NCBI GenBank assembly: GCA_023665825.1
Contig: JAMPDE010000001.1
Span: 496,387 to 547,063, forward strand
DNA from: Alistipes senegalensis
Lineage (GTDB): Bacteria > Bacteroidota > Bacteroidia > Bacteroidales > Rikenellaceae
Length of the DNA: 50,677 nt
Reading direction: 5' to 3'
Shown: positions 25,098-33,087 of the stretch, in pieces
Layout: every line of letters starts with the position of its first letter
Position numbering within the stretch: position 1 is the stretch's first letter
Made by a program: the position numbers and the translations under genes
Notes under the pieces: generated by a model
Told to the model about the DNA's origin: nothing
What the model saw: only the letters and a program-made list of their open reading frames with translations
Databases searched by the model: none

Positions 25098-25787
25098 TCA
25101 GCTCCGCCGCAATGCTTCGATGAAATCGGGCCACAGTGCCCACAGATTCTCGGTGCGCAGCCACAATTCGCGCGCCTGTGCCGCGAGCGACGGGCGTTCG
25201 CTCTCGATGTCGCGCAGGTAGGCGGCGTCCGTCGGATGTTCGGCAGCAGTGAACTCGGCATAGTAGGGCGCGAACCGCTCGCGGAACCGCCGCAATTCGC
25301 CGTCGGGCAGCCGGCCGTCCCGCCGGTAGGCCGACCACAGCAACAACACGACGCGGCCGGCACTCTTGTCCGATACGTCGTTGATTACTTCGTCGAACGA
25401 GTCCTGTTCGTCCATCGCCAAGTAGTCGAACGCCAGCAGTTCGCTTCCCTCCAAATGGTCTTCGGGGTCGAGTTCCAGCAGCAGTTCGAGCAGCGCGGCC
25501 GACAGCTCGAAATCGTTTATCAGAAAGTGGTCGATAGCCGATGCTTCGACCAGTTCCAATGCCGCCCGCGAATTGCGGTGGTTCCATTCGAGGTTGACCT
25601 CCTCGTTGTCGGGCAGCAGTTCTTCCAGCCGCTGGACGGCTCGGTAGCGTTCGTTGCAGGCTTCTTCGACTTGTCCGGCAGCTTGCAGCTCGCGGCTGTA
25701 AGACAGAACTTTAATAAAATCGTAGGGGCCGTCGCCCGTGAGCTCGAACGTCTGGTCGGGCGTGGGATTAAGAGCGGGTTTTTGCAT
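25098..25787 (-). CDS. Conserved protein of unknown function in an operon with cstA
   Basis: 229 residues, acidic, without signal peptide or membrane segments. The sequence is a series of amphipathic helices rich in Glu and Leu (for example SAALLELLLELDPEDHLEGS), which suggests a TPR-like helical repeat fold; this is an inference. I do not recognise a named family. Its start overlaps the end of cstA by 20 bp, so translation is probably coupled. A terminator follows. A TTTATTAA octamer at 25711-25718 (plus strand TTAATAAA) falls in the codons of FIK. Confidence 0.6.
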   Translation of the reverse strand: MQKPALNPTPDQTFELTGDGPYDFIKVLSYSRELQAAGQVEEACNERYRAVQRLEELLPDNEEVNLEWNHRNSRAALELVEASAIDHFLINDFELSAALLELLLELDPEDHLEGSELLAFDYLAMDEQDSFDEVINDVSDKSAGRVVLLLWSAYRRDGRLPDGELRRFRERFAPYYAEFTAAEHPTDAAYLRDIESERPSLAAQARELWLRTENLWALWPDFIEALRRS

Positions 25788-27201
25788 TTCCTCGCATTCT
25801 TATTAAGAGGGTTAGGGATATTGCGACGGTCGCAAGGACGGCCAGCCAGTAGGCCGCCGTGCGGTCGGTCATGCCGAAAAACTGGTCGGATACGAAGACG
25901 AACGACGTGCAGACGTAGGTCATCAGCACGGCCGGAACGAGCGCCACCCAGCGGTTGGCGCGCCGCTGGCACAGCCACACGACGATAGCCCACAGCACGA
26001 CGGTGGCCAGCGTCTGGTTCGTCCACGCGAAATAACGCCACACGATGCCGAAGGGCAGCTGCGTAATCGCATAACCTGCGATGAAAAGCGGGATGCAGAT
26101 AGCGAGCCGTTTCAAATCGCTGCGCTGGTCGATGCGGAACATGTCGGCGATGATGAGCCGCGCCGACCGGAACGCCGTGTCGCCCGACGTGATAGGTGCC
26201 GCGACGACGCCCAGCAAGGCGAGAATCCCGCCCAGAAATCCCAGCGTGCCGTTCGATACCGTGTTCACTACCCATGCGGGGTCGTGGCCCGCCTCGCCCA
26301 TCGTGGCGGAGAGTGCTCCCGCGCCGCCGAAGAAAGCCATGGCGACAGCCGCCCAAATCAGGGCGATGATGGATTCGGAAATCATCGCGCCGTAGAAGAC
26401 GCTGCGGCATTCGCGTTCGTTGCCAACGCAACGCGCCATGAGCGGCGACTGCGTGGCGTGGAATCCCGAAATCGCCCCGCAAGCGATGGTGATGAACAAG
26501 GTCGGTACGATGGGCAGCCGGTGCGGGTCGAGCTGGAAGTTTTTCCAAGTGGCGGCGGTGAGCTCCGGTATCTCCCAATGGCCGAACAGCAGCGCGCCGA
26601 GCAGTCCCAATGCCATGACGATCAGTGCGATGCCGAAAATCGGGTAGATGCGCCCGATAATCCGGTCGATAGGCAGCAGCGTCGCCACGAAATAGTACGC
26701 GAGAATAATCCACACCCACGTCGGAACCGATACTTCGGGCACCAGCGCCGTGAGCAGCTGGGCGGGGCTCAACACGAAGACGGCCCCGACGAGGACGAGC
26801 AGCAGCACCGAGAAGATGCGCATGAAACGGCGCATGCCGCCGCCGAGATAACGCCCGACGACTTCGGGGATGCTCAATCCGTCGTTGCGCACGAGCATCA
26901 TGCCCGACAGATAGTCGTGCATGGCGCCCATGAAGATGCCGCCGAACGTGATCCACAGAAAGGCGACCGGCCCGAAGCAGGCTCCCAGTATGGCCCCGAA
27001 AATCGGGCCCGTACCGGCGATGTTGAGCAGCTGGATCAGAAAGGTGCGCCAGCGGGGGAGCCGGACGTAGTCCACGCCGTCGGCCAAGCGGTGGCAGGGC
27101 GTGGGGGTCGCGGCATCGGCACCGGCGAGCCGTTCGAGGTAGCGGCCGTAGGTGAAATAGGCCGCGACGAGCAGGGCCAGACAGAGGCAGAAAGTGATCA
27201 T
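25768..27201 (-). CDS. cstA: Carbon starvation protein CstA (peptide/pyruvate transporter)
   Basis: 477 residues, short for CstA (E. coli has about 700) but typical of Bacteroidetes. There are about 12 membrane segments. The conserved core reads QLLNIAGTGPIFGAILGA (near 53), FLWITFGGIFMGAMHDYLSG (near 75), ISGFHATQSPLMARCV (near 230) and PITSGDTAFRSARLI (near 338). CstA proteins import peptides or pyruvate when carbon is scarce. The frame is open further upstream, but that stretch overlaps the tRNA gene; the ATG at 27201 gives a correct first membrane segment (MITFCLCLALLVAAYFTYGR). Confidence 0.9.
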   Translation of the reverse strand: MITFCLCLALLVAAYFTYGRYLERLAGADAATPTPCHRLADGVDYVRLPRWRTFLIQLLNIAGTGPIFGAILGACFGPVAFLWITFGGIFMGAMHDYLSGMMLVRNDGLSIPEVVGRYLGGGMRRFMRIFSVLLLVLVGAVFVLSPAQLLTALVPEVSVPTWVWIILAYYFVATLLPIDRIIGRIYPIFGIALIVMALGLLGALLFGHWEIPELTAATWKNFQLDPHRLPIVPTLFITIACGAISGFHATQSPLMARCVGNERECRSVFYGAMISESIIALIWAAVAMAFFGGAGALSATMGEAGHDPAWVVNTVSNGTLGFLGGILALLGVVAAPITSGDTAFRSARLIIADMFRIDQRSDLKRLAICIPLFIAGYAITQLPFGIVWRYFAWTNQTLATVVLWAIVVWLCQRRANRWVALVPAVLMTYVCTSFVFVSDQFFGMTDRTAAYWLAVLATVAISLTLLIRMRGNAKTRS

Positions 27202-27362
27202 TTCGATGCGGATTTCGTGCGAATATAAGAAGAAAAGCGATAATTTTTGCAAAATTGTTGCGGGAAAAGAAATTTTTTCGGATATTTGCAGTCCCGAAAA
27301 GGGAGGAACCGCCGCCGGGTGCACGGACGTGTACGGCGAAAACGAGGCGGAGGTTTCGCAAG

Positions 27363-27434
27363 GCCGAATTAGCTCAGCGGTAGAGCACTTCACTCGTAAT
27401 GAAGGGGTCCCGAGTTCAAATCTCGGATTCGGCT
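27363..27434 (+). tRNA. tRNA-Thr (anticodon CGT)
   Basis: The 72-nt cloverleaf is complete. The acceptor arms GCCGAAT (27363-27369) and ATTCGGC (27427-27433) are perfect, the D arm is GCTCAGCGGTAGAGC, the anticodon arm CTTCA-CTCGTAA-TGAAG shows CGT, and the T arm is CCGAG-TTCAAAT-CTCGG. The discriminator is T at 27434. CCA is not encoded. Confidence 0.95.
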
Positions 27435-27475
27435 CTCGGAGGACGCAAGGCGCAGGCCGGTACTCCACGAAAGGA

Positions 27476-27507
27476 CATCGTCAGGTTCGCCTGACGGTGT
27501 TTTTTTA
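27476..27507 (+). terminator. Terminator after tRNA-Thr
   Basis: CATCGTCAGG (27476-27485), loop TTCG, CCTGACGGTG (27490-27499, one G-T pair), then a run of T. Confidence 0.9.
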
Positions 27508-27508
27508 T

Positions 27509-27516
27509 TATTTTTG
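27509..27516 (+). promoter_or_regulatory. Probable -7 element of the EamA transporter gene
   Basis: TATTTTTG fits TAnnTTTG. The -33 site would fall in the loop of the preceding terminator (TTCG), which is weak. The ATG is 22 nt downstream. Confidence 0.45.
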
Positions 27517-27538
27517 CGACCGGAAATCCGCGAACGAT

Positions 27539-28453
27539 ATGAAAAAAGGTATTCTCTACGCGATACTGGCCTCGACGCTGTGGGCCATCGTCAATCCGTT
27601 CATCAAACAGGGACTCAGCTACGACTTTACGCCGATGAACTTCGCCGGACTGCGGTTCGTGGCGGTCGGCATCCTCCTTTTCGCCTACACGTGGCACGGC
27701 GGCATGTGGCGCGAAATCGTGCGGCACAAGCGGCTTTTCGGGAATCTGATTCTGATAAACATGTTCTTGGGCTACACGGCGTTCTATTTCGGCGTGGATT
27801 TCGTCAGCGGGGCTATCGGGTCGATCGTCATGGGGCTTACGCCGCTGATCAACGTGCTGCTGGCCCACCTGCTGGCCAGCGACGACAAGCTGAACCGCTA
27901 CAAGGTCGTGAGCCTGCTGGTCAGTCTGGCGGGACTGCTGCTGATCGTCGGCACGGGCAGCGACGGCGCACCGCTCGACTGGCGTGCCATCGGGGGTGTC
28001 GTGCTGCTGCTGGCGAGCATCGTCTTTCAGGGCTATTCGGCCATTTCGGTTTCGGAGGACAGGGGAAAGGTCGATCCCGTCTTTCTGAATGCCGTGCAGA
28101 TGTTCTTCGGCGGTCTGCTGATTTACGGGGTGGGCATTGCGGCCGAAGGATTCCACCCTTTCTGGAACAAACCCGCCGGATTCTACGGCAGTCTCGGCGT
28201 GTTGGTCTTCATTTCGGTCTTCGCGTTCAGCTTCTGGTTCATGGCCCTGCGCACCGAAGGTACGAAGGTCAGCGACATCAACATGTGCCGCCTCATCAAT
28301 CCCGTGCTGGGGGCGGTGTTGAGTTGGGCGATGCTGCCCGGCGAATATCCCCAGTTCAGTACGGTGGCGGGGATGCTGATTATCGTCAGTTCGCTCGTCA
28401 TCTACTTCAAGGGCGAGACGCTGGTCGAACGGTGGCGGAAACGACGGCCGTAA
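27539..28453 (+). CDS. DMT superfamily (EamA) permease
   Basis: 304 residues with ten predicted membrane segments in two EamA halves. The first half begins ILYAILASTLWAIVNPFIKQ and contains FYFGVDFVSGAIGSIVMGLTP (by its parts GVDFVSGAIGSIVMGLTP, near 82). The second half begins DWRAIGGVVLLLASIVFQGY (near 155) and ends FSTVAGMLIIVSSLVIYF. These proteins export or exchange small metabolites across the inner membrane; the substrate cannot be predicted. The frame is open upstream through the tRNA gene, but the ATG at 27539 begins the first membrane segment. It is convergent with the response regulator gene. Confidence 0.88.
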   Translation: MKKGILYAILASTLWAIVNPFIKQGLSYDFTPMNFAGLRFVAVGILLFAYTWHGGMWREIVRHKRLFGNLILINMFLGYTAFYFGVDFVSGAIGSIVMGLTPLINVLLAHLLASDDKLNRYKVVSLLVSLAGLLLIVGTGSDGAPLDWRAIGGVVLLLASIVFQGYSAISVSEDRGKVDPVFLNAVQMFFGGLLIYGVGIAAEGFHPFWNKPAGFYGSLGVLVFISVFAFSFWFMALRTEGTKVSDINMCRLINPVLGAVLSWAMLPGEYPQFSTVAGMLIIVSSLVIYFKGETLVERWRKRRP

Positions 28454-28462
28454 ACAACAAGT

Positions 28463-28492
28463 ACGGAGCGCTCCCATGCGGGGGCGCTCCGT
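28463..28492. terminator. Hairpin between convergent genes
   Basis: ACGGAGCGCTCCC (28463-28475) pairs with GGGGGCGCTCCGT (28480-28492; one G-T pair). There is no T-run, so it may be factor-assisted or act only as a barrier. Confidence 0.5.
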
Positions 28493-28515
28493 TCGTTCGG
28501 GGACGGTTCCGTTTT

Positions 28516-29160
28516 TCAGATTTCCACGATGCGGTTGCGGATAGCGTAGACCACCAGCGACGCGATATTCTTGCAGCCGGTTTTTTCCAGTATGTTGGCG
28601 CGGTGCTTGTCGACGGTGCGTTTCGAGATGAAAAGTTCGTCGGCGATCTCCTGATTCGACAACCCCCGACACACAGCCACGAGAATCTCCCGTTCGCGCG
28701 ATGAAAGCGGCTCGTCGGTGACGGCTTCGCGCGTGCGCATGCGGCCCGCGAGCGACGAAAGTAGCTGCGGACTGAAATAGGTGCCGCCCGCCGCGACCGT
28801 CTCGACCGCTTCGATGACATCGCTTATATCCGAATCCTTCAACAGAAACCCGCGTGCGCCGGCCTCGACCATGCGCGAGTAGTAGCTTTCCTCGCCGTAC
28901 ATCGACAGCGTGATGATTTTCAGGTCGGGGCGTTTGACCAACGCTTGTTCGGTGGTCTGCGCGCCGTCGATGCCCGGCATGGCGAAGTCCATGAAGACGA
29001 CGTCGGCGTCGAGCCCGCCGTCGAGCAAGGCCAGAAATTCCTCGCCGCCGCCCGCTTCGCCGACCACACGGTACCCCGTGCGGTGTTCCAGCAGGCCGCG
29101 CAGTCCGTTACGGAACAGCGTGTGGTCGTCGACCAAAGCTATGCGGCATTCGTTTTTCAT
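28516..29160 (-). CDS. NarL/FixJ-type response regulator
   Basis: 214 residues. The receiver domain (1-120) has the acidic pocket VDDH (10-13), the phospho-acceptor Asp in [13 protein letters not shown] (near 59), the Thr/Ser of ITLSMYGEE and the Lys in GFLLKDSD. The LuxR HTH (about 148-210) reads [20 protein letters not shown] and [13 protein letters not shown]. No histidine kinase gene lies in the window, so it is an orphan here. Its ATG overlaps the tdk stop by 4 nt (ATGA), so the two are translated together; a regulator coupled to thymidine kinase is unusual, though a reduced operon end is a simpler explanation. Confidence 0.9.
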   Translation of the reverse strand: MKNECRIALVDDHTLFRNGLRGLLEHRTGYRVVGEAGGGEEFLALLDGGLDADVVFMDFAMPGIDGAQTTEQALVKRPDLKIITLSMYGEESYYSRMVEAGARGFLLKDSDISDVIEAVETVAAGGTYFSPQLLSSLAGRMRTREAVTDEPLSSREREILVAVCRGLSNQEIADELFISKRTVDKHRANILEKTGCKNIASLVVYAIRNRIVEI

Positions 29161-29729
29161 TTTTTCTTTTGGCAAAGCTCCTTGAAACAGTGCCGGCAAA
29201 TCGGTTCGTAGCTGTCCTGCGCACCGAGCATCACCTGCTTGTCGTCGGGCGTCAGCCGGTGCGAATGGTGGGCCAAGTTGCCGCAGCGGACGCAAATGGC
29301 GTGCACTTTCGTGACGTATTCGGCCGTCGCCATCAGTGCGGGCATCGGCCCGAACGGATTTCCTAAATAGTCCATGTCCAAACCGGCCACGATAACGCGG
29401 ATGCCGTTATTGGCCAACTGCCGGCAGACATCGACCAGACTATCGTCGAAAAACTGTGCTTCGTCGATGCCCACCACGTCGACGTCGGCCGACATCAGCA
29501 GGATGTTCTGCGGCGAATCGACCGGCGTCGACCGGATAGCGTTGGCATCGTGCGACACGACCTCCTCCTCGGAGTACCGCACGTCGATGCGCGGTTTGAA
29601 AATCTCGACCTGCTGGTGGGCGAACTGGGCCCGTTTCAGGCGGCGGATCAGCTCTTCGGTCTTGCCCGAAAACATCGACCCGCAAACGACTTCGATCCAG
29701 CCTTTCCGGCTGGCATTTTCCAAAAACAT
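29157..29729 (-). CDS. tdk: Thymidine kinase
   Basis: 190 residues of the type II (TK1-like) family. [14 protein letters not shown] (17-30) is the P-loop, [12 protein letters not shown] (near 85) holds the catalytic Glu, and the lasso domain carries the zinc-binding pairs CVRC (near 147) and CRHC (near 180). It phosphorylates thymidine for dTMP salvage. The gene lies between murA (110 bp upstream) and the response regulator (overlap of 4 nt). TTAATAAA on the minus strand ends 1 nt before the ATG. Confidence 0.94.
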   Translation of the reverse strand: MFLENASRKGWIEVVCGSMFSGKTEELIRRLKRAQFAHQQVEIFKPRIDVRYSEEEVVSHDANAIRSTPVDSPQNILLMSADVDVVGIDEAQFFDDSLVDVCRQLANNGIRVIVAGLDMDYLGNPFGPMPALMATAEYVTKVHAICVRCGNLAHHSHRLTPDDKQVMLGAQDSYEPICRHCFKELCQKKK

Positions 29730-29838
29730 GTTTATTAAGGGGGTGAATCTATAATACGCTCGTTACTTCCTTTTTACGCTCTTTGCGCGGGTTGCTCGGG
29801 ACGTCCGTTTCCGGGCGAGCCGTGCGGTTGGGCGGCCG

Positions 29839-31149
29839 TCAATCCTCCACGCGGGTGATACGTGCTCCCAGCGCGTTCAGACGGCCGTCGATATCCTTGT
29901 ATCCGCGATCGATCTGGTCGATGTTCTGAATCGTCGAGGTGCCTTCGGCCGACATGGCGGCGATGAGCAGCGCCACGCCCGCACGGATATCGGGCGAAGT
30001 CATGCGCGTGGCGCGCAGGCGGTGTTCGTGGTTGTGGCCGATGACCGTTGCGCGGTGCGGGTCGCACAGGATGATCTGCGCCCCCATGTCGATGAGCTTG
30101 TCGACGAAGAACAGGCGGCTCTCGAACATCTTCTGATGAATCAGCACCGAACCTTTGGCCTGCGTCGCTACGACCAAGAAAATCGAAAGCAGGTCGGGCG
30201 TCAGACCGGGCCAAGGTGCGTCGGCGATGGTCATGATCGAGCCGTCGATGAAGGTCTCGATATGGTAGTGATCCTGCTGGGGGACGTAAATGTCGTCGCC
30301 GCGCTGCTCGAACCGGATGCCCATGCGGGCGAACTGCGCCGGAATGATGCCGAGATTTTCGTAGGATACGTTGGTGATGGTCAGTTCCGAGCGGGTCATC
30401 GCCGCCATGCCGATGAAACTGCCCACCTCGATCATGTCGGGCAGCAGCGTGTGCTCCGTGCCGCCGAGCGATTCGACGCCCTCGATGGTCAGCAGGTTCG
30501 AGGCGATGCCCGAAATGCGCGCGCCCATGCGGTTCAACATCTTGCAGAGTTGTTGCAGATAGGGTTCGCACGCGGCGTTGTAAATCGTCGTCGTGCCCGG
30601 AGTCAGCACGGCCGCCATGACGATGTTGGCCGTACCTGTCACCGAAGCCTCGTCGAGCAGCATGTAGGTGCCGCGCAGGTCGCGGCCCTCGACCATGAAG
30701 AACTCGTCGGCGACGTCGAAATCGAACTTCGCGCCTAATTTCTGAAAGCCCAAGAAGTGCGTGTCCAACCGGCGGCGTCCGATCTTGTCGCCGCCCGGTT
30801 TGGGGATGTACCCCACGCCGAAGCGCGCCAGCATCGGGCCGATGAGCATCACCGAACCGCGCAGTTTGGTGCAGCGCTGGCGGTAGTCGTCGCTGCGCAG
30901 GTAGTCGAAGTCGATGTCGCGGGCGCAGAACGTGTAGGTGTCGTCGGCGAGCTGCTCGACCTCGACACCCATGCGGCGCAACAGCTCGATCAGTTGCAGC
31001 ACGTCGAGAATCTGGGGCACGTTGTGCACGGTGACGCGTTCGGGGGTCAGCAGCGTGGCGCAGAGAATCTGCAAGGCTTCGTTCTTGGCACCTTGTGGGG
31101 CGATGCTGCCGTGAAGCCGGCAGCCTCCTTCGACTTTGAACAGGGACAT
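29839..31149 (-). CDS. murA: UDP-N-acetylglucosamine 1-carboxyvinyltransferase MurA (Asp in place of the fosfomycin-target Cys)
   Basis: 436 residues. Lys22 in GAKNEA and the EPSP-synthase-like repeats (for example VTGTANIVMAAVL, near 195) identify MurA, which catalyses the first committed step of peptidoglycan synthesis. The active-site loop reads PKPGGDKIGRRRLDTHF, with Asp121 where E. coli MurA has Cys115 (PGGCTIGARPVDLH). The same Cys-to-Asp change in other bacteria preserves activity and removes the residue fosfomycin alkylates, so intrinsic resistance is expected. The ATG at 31149 follows TTAATAAA by 2 nt. It is divergent from rpmH. Confidence 0.93.
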   Translation of the reverse strand: MSLFKVEGGCRLHGSIAPQGAKNEALQILCATLLTPERVTVHNVPQILDVLQLIELLRRMGVEVEQLADDTYTFCARDIDFDYLRSDDYRQRCTKLRGSVMLIGPMLARFGVGYIPKPGGDKIGRRRLDTHFLGFQKLGAKFDFDVADEFFMVEGRDLRGTYMLLDEASVTGTANIVMAAVLTPGTTTIYNAACEPYLQQLCKMLNRMGARISGIASNLLTIEGVESLGGTEHTLLPDMIEVGSFIGMAAMTRSELTITNVSYENLGIIPAQFARMGIRFEQRGDDIYVPQQDHYHIETFIDGSIMTIADAPWPGLTPDLLSIFLVVATQAKGSVLIHQKMFESRLFFVDKLIDMGAQIILCDPHRATVIGHNHEHRLRATRMTSPDIRAGVALLIAAMSAEGTSTIQNIDQIDRGYKDIDGRLNALGARITRVED

Positions 31150-31267
31150 ATTTTATTAAATAAGTTGTCTGAATTATTTTGCGTTTTCGTATTTTTTCGG
31201 GGGCTGCGCACTGCACGGCCGCTGAAATTTCAGGTCGCGTTCCGCACGGCCGGGATGCACCTATGGA

Positions 31268-31275
31268 CAAAGTTA
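31268..31275 (-). promoter_or_regulatory. Probable -7 element for murA
   Basis: CAAAGTTA on the plus strand is TAACTTTG on the minus strand, matching TAnnTTTG. I see no good -33 element at the right spacing. The leader would be about 110 nt. Confidence 0.45.
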
Positions 31276-31326
31276 GCAACATTTCGCGCTTTTTCCCGCA
31301 TCGGGGAAATTTTTTCGCGAAAAATT

Positions 31327-31356
31327 TTTGCGGTTGATTTTTTTGTCGTACTTTTG
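31327..31356 (+). promoter_or_regulatory. Promoter of rpmH
   Basis: TTTG (31327-31330), 18 bp, TACTTTTG (31349-31356). The leader is about 60 nt and contains TTAATAAA at 31406-31413. Confidence 0.7.
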
Positions 31357-31424
31357 CAATCCCGACTGTCGGACGAATCCGGCGGTGGGAGAAAAATCCG
31401 AAAAATTAATAAATCTGTATAGCT

Positions 31425-31592
31425 ATGGCAATGAAGAGAACATACCAGCCTTCGCGTCGGAAGCGTATCAACAAGCACGGATTCCGTCAGCGCATGTCTA
31501 CGGCCGAAGGTCGCAAGGTGCTGGCCGCCCGTCGCGCCAAAGGCCGCAAGAAACTGACCGTATCGGACGAATCGACGTTCAAATACGCTTAA
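31425..31592 (+). CDS. rpmH: 50S ribosomal protein L34
   Basis: This short gene encodes 55 residues beginning [20 protein letters not shown] and ending ESTFKYA. The KRTYQPS start and the [20 protein letters not shown] segment are diagnostic for L34, which is very basic and binds 23S rRNA. It has its own promoter and terminator. In Bacteroidetes it is often not next to dnaA or rnpA, and neither is seen here. Confidence 0.97.
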   Translation: MAMKRTYQPSRRKRINKHGFRQRMSTAEGRKVLAARRAKGRKKLTVSDESTFKYA

Positions 31593-31630
31593 ACCCGCTT
31601 GGTGTTTTTACAGGAGTGAGGGAAAAGAGT

Positions 31631-31664
31631 CGGAGCCGGCATTGCGTCGGCTCCGAATTTTTTT
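31631..31664 (+). terminator. Terminator of rpmH
   Basis: CGGAGCCG (31631-31638) pairs with CGGCTCCG (31648-31655), followed by AA and seven T. Confidence 0.88.
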
Positions 31665-31706
31665 GTTTTGCGATGATTCTCGACCCTTGCGGGGAGATAC
31701 CGATGT

Positions 31707-31737
31707 AAAAACCGACGAAAGCAGTTCGCCGGTTTTT
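31707..31737 (-). terminator. Terminator of the phosphate-transporter operon
   Basis: AAAAACCG (31707-31714) pairs with CGGTTTTT (31730-31737), with an inner CGAA/TTCG stem. Read on the minus strand it ends in a T-run 12 nt after the DUF4924 stop. Confidence 0.8.
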
Positions 31738-31748
31738 TTATTAAAAAA

Positions 31749-32303
31749 TTATTCCTTGAACAGATCCGTTTCGCCCCGTTCGACTTTGCCGTGCATGGCG
31801 GCGAGTTCGGCGATGACGGGCGAGATGAATTCGAGCGTATCCGCGACGGCCGATTTCGCGCCCTCGCCCTTGATGCGGTAGAGCATGGCCGCATAGAGCG
31901 CGCGGAAGCTCAACTCCGTGTCGCTCATGCCCGGATTGCCCACGATGGCCCGCAGACGGGGCAGCTCGGGTTCCAGCTTGGCGAACGTCGTGCGGTAATG
32001 CGCTCCGACCGGCAGTTTCAGCAGCTGCAGATGCAGGTCGTGCAAGTCGGCGATCAGGTGCAGCGTGTGTTCCAAGTGCCCTTTCTCCTCCTTGCCCTCC
32101 TGCCGCAGCAGGTTCGCCAGCTCCATGTACCACATCAGGTGGGCCGACTTCTGTTCTTCGGTCAGCTCCTTGCGCGGGGCGACCAACTGCGAGTAGACCG
32201 CTTCGGGGCTGAATTGCAGGGCCCGCAGCAGGTCTTCGAGCTGCCACAGATAGAGGATGTATTCGGCGATGTTCTCGCGGCGTTTGGCTTGGGCGATGTC
32301 CAT
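31749..32303 (-). CDS. DUF4924 family protein
   Basis: 184 residues, almost entirely helical and charged, with AEYILYLWQLEDLLRALQFS near the N-terminus and MWYMELANLLRQEGK in the middle. This is the pattern of DUF4924, a Bacteroidetes family without known function. It has no signal peptide and should be cytoplasmic. It follows the TonB-like gene by 22 nt and closes the operon that starts with the PiT transporter. Confidence 0.8.
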   Translation of the reverse strand: MDIAQAKRRENIAEYILYLWQLEDLLRALQFSPEAVYSQLVAPRKELTEEQKSAHLMWYMELANLLRQEGKEEKGHLEHTLHLIADLHDLHLQLLKLPVGAHYRTTFAKLEPELPRLRAIVGNPGMSDTELSFRALYAAMLYRIKGEGAKSAVADTLEFISPVIAELAAMHGKVERGETDLFKE

Positions 32304-32325
32304 GTTTCGCGGCGTTTAAGGCAGA

Positions 32326-33075
32326 TTAACGAAAAGGTATGTTGAATACGAGGGGAAGTCTGTATTTGATTCGCACGAACTTTCCGTTCTGGATTCCCGG
32401 CGTCCATTTCGGGGACGAACGCACGATCCGAAGAATCTCCCGCGTGAAATCGGGATGGTTCGATTCGAGCAGTTCAAGGTTGTCAATTGAACCGTCTACA
32501 CCGACTATGAACGAAAGGACGGCTTGTCCCGATACTCGTTGTTTCAGTGCTTCCTGTGGATAGGTCGTGTGTTCGACAATCCATTTCCGAAAGGTTTGCA
32601 GGTCGCCGCCTAAAAAGAGGGGCAGCCGTCCGACGTTTATTGTCGTGTCCTCTTTGTCGAACATCACTTCGAGATGCAGGGCCACTCTTGCGGGGCGTTT
32701 CCGGTGTCGGCCGGGTTCCCAGCATTCGGAGCGTTTCAGTACGCGAATCACTTCGTCCGACAGTCGTTCGTCGGGTGTTTCGATTTGCACATCGCCCATC
32801 GAACCGTCCGGTTCGACCACGAATCGCAGGTTTACGGTTCCGCCGATGCCTTCGGCTATTGCCTCCTGCGGGTAGTGCAACTCCTCGTGCATCCAGCCGG
32901 TGAATCGTTCGATGCCGCCGCCCTGATAGGTCGGCATCTGTTTCACCTGCATGCGGACAGTGGCGTCCGGTTGATTCGCGGCCGGTTCTTTGGCAAGGAG
33001 CGGCTGCATGGGAATGATTGCCGCCAAGGCCAGCAGGCACCGCAGCACGTTCGGAATGAAGGAGTTCCGGTTCAT
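32326..33075 (-). CDS. Exported protein with two TonB C-terminal domains
   Basis: 249 residues. The N-terminus (NVLRCLLALAAIIPMQPLLAK by parts: hydrophobic core LLALAAIIPM) looks like a cleavable signal peptide and not the long anchor plus proline-rich linker of a normal TonB. Two TonB_C domains follow: residues about 50-140 (YPQEAIAEGIGGTVNLRFVV) and about 155-248 (YPQEALKQRVSGQAVLSFIV). It therefore lacks the inner-membrane energy-transducing part. It may be a periplasmic adaptor or an assembly protein. It sits 12 nt after the PiT gene, so the two are cotranscribed. Confidence 0.82.
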   Translation of the reverse strand: MNRNSFIPNVLRCLLALAAIIPMQPLLAKEPAANQPDATVRMQVKQMPTYQGGGIERFTGWMHEELHYPQEAIAEGIGGTVNLRFVVEPDGSMGDVQIETPDERLSDEVIRVLKRSECWEPGRHRKRPARVALHLEVMFDKEDTTINVGRLPLFLGGDLQTFRKWIVEHTTYPQEALKQRVSGQAVLSFIVGVDGSIDNLELLESNHPDFTREILRIVRSSPKWTPGIQNGKFVRIKYRLPLVFNIPFR

Positions 33076-33087
33076 GGTCGTATCGGG

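Noticed and set aside
27363-27434. tRNA-Thr as an attachment site of an integrated element
   Set aside because: No integrase gene or direct repeat of the tRNA 3' end is seen on either side; the AT-rich island ends more than 2 kb away.
27202-27468. Longer N-terminus for cstA
   Set aside because: The extension overlaps the tRNA gene on the other strand and lacks transporter features; the first membrane segment starts at the ATG at 27201.
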